A DNA stretch of 44,043 nucleotides from Bacteroidales bacterium (lineage in GTDB: Bacteria > Bacteroidota > Bacteroidia > Bacteroidales > Bacteroidaceae): NCBI GenBank assembly GCA_004554665.1, contig SFKY01000011.1, positions 1 to 44,043 of the forward strand. The letters are read 5' to 3'. The stretch's first letter is position 1; each line of letters opens with the position of its first letter. The notes beneath the pieces are model-generated. The model was not told where the DNA came from. It was given only the letters and a program-made list of their open reading frames with translations, and did no database searches. This document shows, in pieces, positions 38,972 through 44,043 of this stretch. The position numbers were made by a program, and so were the translations under genes.

Positions 38972-39535
38972 TTATTTGCGATAGCCGCACTTGGGGCAGA
39001 CCCCGTTCTCGTCTAATGCGATGCCGCAGAGCGGGCAACGGTCTATCTGCTTACGGGTGTCAAACTCGGCACTGGCAGCATTGACACCACTGGTGAAGGT
39101 GAGCTTGGCAATGTTGAGCTTGTCCTTGAGCAGGTCGTAGACAATCTTGATCATTCCCTCGACGGTCATGGTCTCCTTGGTCACGACAAGACGAGCGTCG
39201 GGATAGGCAGTGGCCAGTTCGGTATGGAAAGCCTCGCCCTTCATGGTGTTTCTGGGGTGTCCGTCTTTGATACCTTGCTTCTCATAGACATCGAGGATGG
39301 CCGGCAGCAGCGGGTCGTCGGCGCGCAGGATAAGCGCGTGGTCAAAGTTTTTGAGTACGTCCCATGCCACTTTCTGAATCTCGTTGCAGGGATAGACCAT
39401 GTTCACGCCCTCATTGATAGAGTCTTCCACCTCAATGGTGAGCACGCCGGTATGTCCGTGCAGATACTGCGCCTCGCCCTGGAAACCGTAGAAACGGTGT
39501 GCGTACTGTAAATCAAATGTTGTGATACTTCTCAT
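38972..39535 (-). CDS. QueD/PTPS-fold protein with C-terminal zinc ribbon
   Basis: 187 residues. The 6-pyruvoyltetrahydropterin synthase/QueD fold is shown by three metal His: His13 (FDLQYAHRF) and His26/His28 (LHGHTG), and by NFDHALIL (63-70). The usual catalytic Cys of QueD (the C of CxxLHGH) is replaced: the residues before LHGH are AQY, with Ala22 in the Cys position. The end carries CPLC (167-170) and CPKC (180-183), a zinc-ribbon/rubredoxin-like knuckle not found in ordinary QueD. It may therefore act in a different pterin or deazaguanine step, or in something else. It lies between the rubrerythrin and flavoprotein genes in an oxidative-stress setting. Confidence 0.85.
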   Translation of the reverse strand: MRSITTFDLQYAHRFYGFQGEAQYLHGHTGVLTIEVEDSINEGVNMVYPCNEIQKVAWDVLKNFDHALILRADDPLLPAILDVYEKQGIKDGHPRNTMKGEAFHTELATAYPDARLVVTKETMTVEGMIKIVYDLLKDKLNIAKLTFTSGVNAASAEFDTRKQIDRCPLCGIALDENGVCPKCGYRK

Positions 39536-39672
39536 TGTTTTGTCTCCTTGTTCTTAAATGGTTAATAAATTAGTTGCAGATAGCTTCCTTTGGGAAGTGT
39601 GTGAGGGTAGATTCGGAGAGAGACCGTGGGCGGCACGCGGCCACCCGTGGTGTCTCTCAGCGAAACGGGTCT

Positions 39673-40215
39673 TTAATAGTTTTGTGCATTGATCTCGAAG
39701 TAGCTCTGCGGATGGTTGCATACAGGGCAGAGTTCGGGAGCCTGCTTGCCGATGACGATGTGTCCACAGTTGCGGCACTTCCAGATGGTGTCGCCCTCGC
39801 GGGAGAAGACGATGCCCTCTTCGATGTTTTGCAGCAGTCTCCGGTAGCGCTCCTCATGATGACGCTCCACCTCGGCTACACCGCGCATGCGGGCTGCAAT
39901 CTCTGTGAAGCCCTCTTCCTCAGCCTCTTTGGCCATACGGTCGTACATGTCGGTCCACTCGTAGTTCTCGCCCTCGGCAGCAGCCTTCAGGTTGGTCATG
40001 GTGTCCTGTACAGCACCGCCCTCAAGGTACTTGAACCACAGTTTGGCATGCTCCTTCTCATTGGCGGCAGTCTCCTCGAAGAGGGCAGCAATCTGCTCGT
40101 AACCGTCTTTCTTGGCGCGTGATGCGAAATAAGAGTACTTGTTTCTTGCCATTGACTCACCTGCGAAAGCCTCCATGAGGTTCTTCTCGGTCTTTGTTCC
40201 TTTCAGTTCTTTCAT
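39673..40215 (-). CDS. rbr: Rubrerythrin
   Basis: 180 residues from ATG 40215. The ferritin-like di-iron domain has Glu20 (MEAFAGESMARNKYSYF), Glu53/His56 (ANEKEHAKLW) and VAEVERHHEERYRRLLQNI; the C-terminal rubredoxin has CRNC and CPVC (WKCRNCGHIVIGKQAPELC, then PVCNHPQSYFEI). It reduces hydrogen peroxide to water in anaerobes using rubredoxin-type electron donors. The promoter (40259-40290) and an OxyR-type site (40301-40325) lie directly upstream, divergent from oxyR. A fuzzy stem (GAGAGAC 39618-39624 / GTCTCTC 39652-39658) follows the stop; no promoter was found before the QueD-like gene, so the three genes may share a transcript. Confidence 0.96.
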   Translation of the reverse strand: MKELKGTKTEKNLMEAFAGESMARNKYSYFASRAKKDGYEQIAALFEETAANEKEHAKLWFKYLEGGAVQDTMTNLKAAAEGENYEWTDMYDRMAKEAEEEGFTEIAARMRGVAEVERHHEERYRRLLQNIEEGIVFSREGDTIWKCRNCGHIVIGKQAPELCPVCNHPQSYFEINAQNY

Positions 40216-40258
40216 AATCGTGTCTGTTTTGTTGTAAATGTTTCGTTTTTTTCTATTG

Positions 40259-40290
40259 CAAAGGTAATAAGAAATCATTTTTATTGCAAA
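40259..40290 (-). promoter_or_regulatory. Promoter of rubrerythrin
   Basis: Minus strand TTTG (40290-40287), exactly 20 bp, TACCTTTG (40266-40259): a perfect match, 44 nt before the rubrerythrin ATG. Confidence 0.78.
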
Positions 40291-40300
40291 CAGAAAGTGT

Positions 40301-40325
40301 CTATCTTTCGATAGATTTTATCTAT
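40301..40325. promoter_or_regulatory. Candidate OxyR operator between rbr and oxyR
   Basis: CTAT (40301-40304), 6 bp, ATAG (40311-40314), 7 bp, CTAT (40322-40325). OxyR sites in proteobacteria follow ATAG-N7-CTAT-N7-ATAG-N7-CTAT, so three of four half-sites are present with one spacer short by 1 bp. The site begins 10 bp upstream of the rubrerythrin -33 box, suitable for activation, and about 50 bp upstream of the oxyR -7 box. Confidence 0.5.
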
Positions 40326-40374
40326 TTTTTGGTTAAAAGGTCGTAACGGGGATGTTTTTTCCCATAAAAAGTGC

Positions 40375-40382
40375 TATATTTG
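40375..40382 (+). promoter_or_regulatory. Promoter -7 box of oxyR
   Basis: TATATTTG, a TAnnTTTG match with a T-rich -33 region (TGTTTTTT, 40353-40360); 61 nt before ATG 40444. Confidence 0.6.
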
Positions 40383-40443
40383 TCGCATAATCGTCCCTGC
40401 TCTATGCACGGTGTATGGGGCAGGTGACACCTATAACCATAAT

Positions 40444-41370
40444 ATGACACTACAACAGATGGAGTATATTGTGGCCGTATACAGGCTACGACATTTTGCC
40501 AAAGCCGCCGAACAGTGTGGGGTGACACAACCCACACTCAGTGCAATGATACAGAAGCTGGAGACCGAACTGGATGTAAAGCTTTTTGAAAGGTCGTCGC
40601 AGCAGGTGGTGCCCACGCCGGTGGGCAAGCTGGTGGTAGAACAGGCGTGGAAGGTGCTGGCCCGTGCCAAGAAGATCAAGGACATCGTCAGCGAGGAACG
40701 CCAGTCGCTGGTGGGCACTTTCCGGCTGGGCATACTGCCCACGATAGCCCCCTATCTGCTGCCCCGGTTTTTCCCGAAACTGGTCGCTGCCCATCCCGAG
40801 ATGGATATTCGGGTGACCGAGATGAAGTCGGCCGACATCAAGCGTGCCTTGGGCAGGGGAGAGATAGACGCTGCGGTGGTGGTAAGCCTCGACGATATGG
40901 ATGCCTATGACCGGCAGACGCTCTTCTACGAGCAGTTTTTGGCTTACGTGTCGGCAACGAGCACACTTTCGTCGTGCCGCCATATCAAAACGGCCGATTT
41001 GGCATCGCAGTTCCTGTGGCTGCTCGATGAGGGCCATTGCTTCCGCGACCAACTGGTCAAGTTCTGTAACCTCAAGTCGGCCTGTGACAGCAAATCCACT
41101 TACTCGCTGGGCAGCATCGAGACTTTCATGCGCATGGTGGAGGCCGGACAGGGTGTGACCTTTATTCCCGAACTGGCATTGGAGCAGCTCACCGACGGAC
41201 AGCGGTCGCTGGTGCGCCCCTTTGCCATCCCCATTCCCACCCGCGAGGTGGTGATGCTTACCAACAAGAACTTTATCCGGCATGCAGTGCTCCGCCTCTT
41301 CGTCGATGCCATCCGCGACAGCGTGCCAGCGCGCATGCTCAAATTCAACAATACAGAGCAGCGCGTGTAG
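40444..41370 (+). CDS. oxyR: Peroxide-responsive LysR-type regulator OxyR
   Basis: 308 residues from ATG 40444 (MTLQQMEYIVAVYRLRHFAK). Winged helix-turn-helix at about 1-65 (HFAKAAEQCGVTQPTLSAMI); effector domain from about 90. The redox pair is visible in LDEGHCFRDQLVKFC: Cys199 and Cys208, the same numbers as in E. coli OxyR, where peroxide forms a disulfide between them and switches on transcription. It is divergent from rubrerythrin, which it probably controls together with itself. In Bacteroidetes OxyR also governs catalase, ahpCF and dps elsewhere in the genome. Confidence 0.95.
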   Translation: MTLQQMEYIVAVYRLRHFAKAAEQCGVTQPTLSAMIQKLETELDVKLFERSSQQVVPTPVGKLVVEQAWKVLARAKKIKDIVSEERQSLVGTFRLGILPTIAPYLLPRFFPKLVAAHPEMDIRVTEMKSADIKRALGRGEIDAAVVVSLDDMDAYDRQTLFYEQFLAYVSATSTLSSCRHIKTADLASQFLWLLDEGHCFRDQLVKFCNLKSACDSKSTYSLGSIETFMRMVEAGQGVTFIPELALEQLTDGQRSLVRPFAIPIPTREVVMLTNKNFIRHAVLRLFVDAIRDSVPARMLKFNNTEQRV

Positions 41371-41390
41371 AATCCCCGTAGGTAACTGTT

Positions 41391-41484
41391 TTATAACGAC
41401 AACTGTGACAACACTTGATATAACGCTGGTTGTGTCTGTTGTCTTGATTGTCGGCTTATCTTATAAAGACAACTATGGCAACAC
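41391..41484 (+). repeat. Pair of 24-bp direct repeats before the transpeptidase gene
   Basis: TTATAACGACAACTGTGACA (start of 41391-41414) and TTATAAAGACAACTATGGCA (start of 41461-41484) match at 21 of 24 positions, 70 bp apart. The second copy ends 18 nt before the ATG at 41503. GTTGTCTT (41438-41445) is also complementary to AAGACAAC (41466-41473). Possible operator or regulatory RNA structure; a promoter-like CAATTTTG lies at 41489-41496. Confidence 0.5.
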
Positions 41485-41502
41485 AAACCAATTTTGCAAA
41501 GA

Positions 41503-42645
41503 ATGGATAAAATGAAAGTAACACTGATAGGAATATTGCTGCTGGTGGGCATTTCGCGAGCAGAGGCACAGCTGTTGCCAACAGACAGCGCACTGACCAT
41601 AGACCCGAAGCTGCAGCAGTTGGGTGAGCGCATGATGCGCGGCAAACAGGGAAGTATCGTAGCCATAGAACCTGCCACGGGAGCGATACGATGCATGGTT
41701 TCGGCCTCGCCCGGACGCGATTCGGTCAACCGCGCGGTGGGCATGGCCTATTCGCCGGGTTCCACGTTTAAGGTGGCGCAGTCGATGGTGATGCTCTCCG
41801 AGCGTTTTCTCACTCCCGCCACGCGCTATGGTTGCAATCGGGGATTCACGAGGGCAGGAATCCATATAGGATGCCATCCCCACCATTCGCCGCAAGCATT
41901 GGTGGGAGCCATCGGCAACTCCTGCAATGCTTATTTCTGCAGCGCCTTTGCCGACCTGATAAGCAGCGCCCGCTATCGCAGCCGCCATCAAGCCATCAAC
42001 CGATGGCATGCCTATATGCAGAGTTTCGGATTGGGCAGGACACTCGGTGTGGATGTAGCCGGCGAGGTGGAGGGCATCATGCCCGATTCGACCTATCTGG
42101 CCCGTACCCATCACGGCGCATGGGGTCCCACGGCCATCATGTGGGTGGGGATGGGGCAGGGGGAAGTGACGGCCACGCCGCTCCAACTCTGCAATCTGGC
42201 CGCTCTTATCGCCAACCGAGGATATTACTTTACGCCGCACATCCAGCGTGGTACGGAGGAGCATCCGCTCCCCGCGCGCTTTCTGGTCGGGCATCAGTCT
42301 ATGGCCACTCCCGAGTCTATAGAGACCACCATACAGGGCATGCGGGCGGCTGTGGTATCGGGGACATGCTCCTCCATCAATCGTGCGGCTTACAAGATTT
42401 GCGGCAAGACAGGAACGGCGGAGAACGAGGGTGCTGACCATTCGCTCTTTATTGGTTTTGCCCCGATGGAGAATCCCCGCATCGCCGTGGCGGTGATGGT
42501 GGAGAATGGTGGATTCGGTGCCGATATGGCTGCTCCCGTGGCCTCGCTCATCATCGAGCAGGCCCTCACCGGCAAGTTGCGTGAGTTCTCGGAGTATCAG
42601 GTGGCCTGCTGGGAGAGTGAGACGGTGGTGCCCTACCAGCCGTAG
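41503..42645 (+). CDS. Stand-alone penicillin-binding transpeptidase domain protein
   Basis: 380 residues from ATG 41503 (ATG 41512 is possible). Signal peptide ends near RAEAQ, so it is secreted rather than membrane-anchored. Active-site motifs: SxxK as STFK (87-90, nucleophile Ser87), SxN as SCN (140-142) and KTG (302-304, CGKTGTAEN). The fold is that of class B PBPs (PBP2/FtsI type), yet the N-terminal dimerisation domain of about 200 residues is absent. Cys-rich for a periplasmic protein (Cys64, 111, 124, 141, 146 and others). It could be a transpeptidase, carboxypeptidase or penicillin-binding sensor. Single gene. Confidence 0.85.
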   Translation: MDKMKVTLIGILLLVGISRAEAQLLPTDSALTIDPKLQQLGERMMRGKQGSIVAIEPATGAIRCMVSASPGRDSVNRAVGMAYSPGSTFKVAQSMVMLSERFLTPATRYGCNRGFTRAGIHIGCHPHHSPQALVGAIGNSCNAYFCSAFADLISSARYRSRHQAINRWHAYMQSFGLGRTLGVDVAGEVEGIMPDSTYLARTHHGAWGPTAIMWVGMGQGEVTATPLQLCNLAALIANRGYYFTPHIQRGTEEHPLPARFLVGHQSMATPESIETTIQGMRAAVVSGTCSSINRAAYKICGKTGTAENEGADHSLFIGFAPMENPRIAVAVMVENGGFGADMAAPVASLIIEQALTGKLREFSEYQVACWESETVVPYQP

Positions 42646-42697
42646 CGCAACATATCTATATATATTATGGGATAGCGGCAAAAGAATGGGGATTTAA

Positions 42698-42729
42698 TTT
42701 GTCTATTTCATTTATTTTAGTTATCTTTG
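42698..42729 (+). promoter_or_regulatory. Promoter of the GHKL/STAS-like genes
   Basis: TTTG (42698-42701), exactly 20 bp, TATCTTTG (42722-42729): a perfect match. The first ATG of the next gene is about 240 nt on, so the transcript has a long leader. Confidence 0.7.
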
Positions 42730-42974
42730 CAAACAGAACTAAAGTAGTATTTAGGACATCACGACTGTTGAAGAAGATGCTCTGCGAGCTAATGACAAAG
42801 ATTATTGGAGGAAGAGACTTGTTTTTCAACTTGTCATTCCCCTATTTTTGTATGTATAAAGCCCATCTGCGGAACTAGCGATAGCCGTCTTTCCACTTGA
42901 CGTCATCTGCATGTCAAGGAGGAGAGAATGGAGTCTGGCTGATTGTTGGTTTTTGTGTGTGAGTGCTTCTTTAG
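42730..42974 (+). other. Long leader region without a supported gene
   Basis: 245 bp between a strong promoter and the GHKL gene. A start-less open frame at 42755-42859 (ending LVFQLVIPLFLYV) and a 33-codon ATG frame from 42778 are visible but neither resembles a known protein. The DNA may be leader RNA or the worn edge of an insertion. Confidence 0.4.
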
Positions 42975-43859
42975 ATGCATGGAACTATGCTAAAAGATAA
43001 AGAATATATTTGGTTCGAAAAGACTGATAAGGGTTACTGGCTTCGGTGTATAATGCATAACCGTAGACGTTTTGCTGATAGTGCTCGAGGTCAATCTGTA
43101 ACAATAGGGTTTGATGACTCTATCAAGAAAGAGCATCTCTTGCCCTTGCATTTAACAACTCTTGCCTGTTTGATTCAGTATTTATTTAATAATGGATATC
43201 AGGTGTATCTCAGCCAGTCTAATAATGATGTTTTTGAGTTTATATTTGATGACTTGAAAATGAATCAGTATTTTGGTGGTGGAGTTAATCATGTAGATGC
43301 TGATGTTTCAGACAATATTTTCAATCTTTGGCGGATTGTCAAAGGGGAGATGGACTTGTATGCAAAAAAAGTAGAATTGTATTTTAAAAATCAGTATTTC
43401 TGTGATAAAGATTTGAGTCCTTTAAATATTGGACTTACAGAGTCTTACTATAACGTTTTTGATCATGCTGACGCTGGTAATGTGGCATTTTCTTTGATCA
43501 AATATGATGAAGAACGCAAGATCGTGCATGCTGCCATTTGTGATTTTGGAATAGGGATTGTGAATTCTGTCAAACGATTTGTTGGCAATATCAATAGTGA
43601 TGTGAGAGCATTGGAACTGGCATTGAAGAATTCGTTTACGGTAAAATCGACAGAAAGGAACAAAGGGTTTGGGCTTGATAATATCATTAGCAATTCAGAT
43701 ACGATAAGGGTTTTTAGTGGCTGCGCTCTTTTTGTAAAGAATAATCTTGTAAGAAAGTTTTATAAAACTGATTTTGAGTTTGACGGCTCTTTGATATATT
43801 TAGAAGTTGATACCTCAAAACTTGAAACTGAAGAAATAATTAATAACTTTGAATGGTAA
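42975..43859 (+). CDS. GHKL-type ATP-binding protein (partner-switch ATPase-like)
   Basis: 294 residues (ATG 42987 is an alternative start). The C-terminal half is a GHKL ATPase fold: N-box ESYYNVFDHA (156-165), G1 DFGIGI (190-195) and G2 STERNKGFGLDNI (225-237). The N-terminal half (about 10-110) is an alpha/beta domain with QSVTIGFDDSI and a hydrophobic helix HLTTLACLIQYLFN; I cannot name it. There is no histidine-kinase dimerisation helix, so it resembles anti-sigma kinases or stand-alone GHKL ATPases. The next gene, 3 nt later, encodes a STAS-like protein, the usual antagonist type. Codons are visibly AT-richer than in the rest of the window, suggesting recent acquisition. Confidence 0.8.
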   Translation: MHGTMLKDKEYIWFEKTDKGYWLRCIMHNRRRFADSARGQSVTIGFDDSIKKEHLLPLHLTTLACLIQYLFNNGYQVYLSQSNNDVFEFIFDDLKMNQYFGGGVNHVDADVSDNIFNLWRIVKGEMDLYAKKVELYFKNQYFCDKDLSPLNIGLTESYYNVFDHADAGNVAFSLIKYDEERKIVHAAICDFGIGIVNSVKRFVGNINSDVRALELALKNSFTVKSTERNKGFGLDNIISNSDTIRVFSGCALFVKNNLVRKFYKTDFEFDGSLIYLEVDTSKLETEEIINNFEW

Positions 43860-43862
43860 ATT

Positions 43863-44043
43863 ATGATGGATACGATTATATTTAAGATGCAACCAGTTTT
43901 TGATGAGCAACAAATGAATTTGCCTAAAGCTGGCAATGCATTATATAATAAAATGATGGAGGCATGTGAAAGTGGTAGACAATTGATAGTAGACATGACA
44001 AATGTCACATCACTTCCCTCTATATTTTTAAATGTGTCTATCG
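43863..44043 (+). CDS. STAS-like (DUF4325) protein, 3' truncated by window end
   Basis: 60 residues are visible from ATG 43863 (ATG 43866 also possible). GRQLIVDMTNVTSLPSIFLN is the strand-helix signature of DUF4325, a STAS-like domain, with VDMTNV in the position of the phosphorylation-loop strand; the rest lies beyond the window. DUF4325 proteins are often encoded next to GHKL ATPases, as here (3 nt gap), suggesting a partner-switching pair. The output, such as a sigma factor, nuclease or other effector, is not in view. Confidence in the family is moderate because less than one domain is seen. Confidence 0.7.
   Translation, partial: MMDTIIFKMQPVFDEQQMNLPKAGNALYNKMMEACESGRQLIVDMTNVTSLPSIFLNVSI

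Noticed and set aside
39618..39658. Stem-loop after rubrerythrin as a terminator
   Set aside because: Only the outer 7 bp pair well, the interior is asymmetric, and no T-run follows on the minus strand.
42755..42859. Open frame of 34 codons ending LVFQLVIPLFLYV before the GHKL gene
   Set aside because: No start codon, stop directly upstream, and no resemblance to a known protein; treated as leader or degraded DNA.

Overview
The window is chromosomal DNA of a Bacteroidales bacterium, most likely a Prevotella-type genus; the species cannot be told from the sequence. Evidence: many promoters fit the Bacteroidetes primary-sigma pattern TTTG-N20-TAnnTTTG, Shine-Dalgarno signals are mostly absent, the first (partial) gene ends in a type IX secretion (T9SS) sorting domain, there is a sigma / DUF4974 anti-sigma / TonB-receptor cassette, and the rseC-rnfBCDGEA order is the one usual in Bacteroidales.

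Layout. 1-3.4 kb (+): tail of a T9SS-secreted protein, a lipoprotein L,D-transpeptidase, an ECF sigma factor overlapping it by 4 nt, a small one-helix protein and a Spy/CpxP-like periplasmic protein, closed by a terminator. 3.4-5.5 kb (-): small membrane protein, M64 metallopeptidase, TPR protein. 5.8-9.4 kb (-): FecI-like sigma factor, DUF4974 membrane regulator, TonB-linked outer-membrane receptor. 9.7-12.4 kb: AlkD-like repair protein, rpsF-rpsR-rplI, and an acidic conserved hypothetical on the other strand. 12.5-18 kb (+): rseC-rnfBCDGEA, a complete ion-translocating ferredoxin:NAD oxidoreductase. 18-25 kb: galE, rpsP, a PafA-like phosphatase, a rhamnose-mutarotase-family protein, gdhA and a GH29 alpha-L-fucosidase. 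25.3-27.6 kb (-): tRNA-Arg(ACG) and htpG. 27.7-34.5 kb (-): porin, imelysin lipoprotein, di-haem oxidoreductase lipoprotein and a fused CcsB/CcsA cytochrome c maturase, which reads as an iron/haem envelope module carrying its own haem lyase. 34.8-38.1 kb (+): an outer-membrane protein combining a surface-repeat region with DUF3943, then a decayed REP-associated tyrosine transposase (RAYT). 38.3-41.4 kb: an oxidative-stress cluster (rubredoxin-flavoprotein, QueD-like protein, rubrerythrin) divergent from oxyR, with an OxyR-type operator between. 41.5-42.6 kb: a stand-alone penicillin-binding transpeptidase. 42.7 kb to the end: a visibly AT-richer segment with a GHKL ATPase and the start of a STAS-like (DUF4325) gene, probably the edge of an acquired module.

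The least explained structure is in the repeats. Three dispersed, hairpin-forming families recur between genes: (i) a three-hairpin element whose stems covary between copies and which places TAnnTTTG promoter boxes upstream of minus-strand genes; (ii) a GGTAAA array joined to a GGACGCAC palindrome; (iii) TAAATGCC-type palindromes, one copy of which forms the end of the alkD-like coding sequence. A RAYT pseudogene in the same window offers a possible, unproven, origin for some of them.
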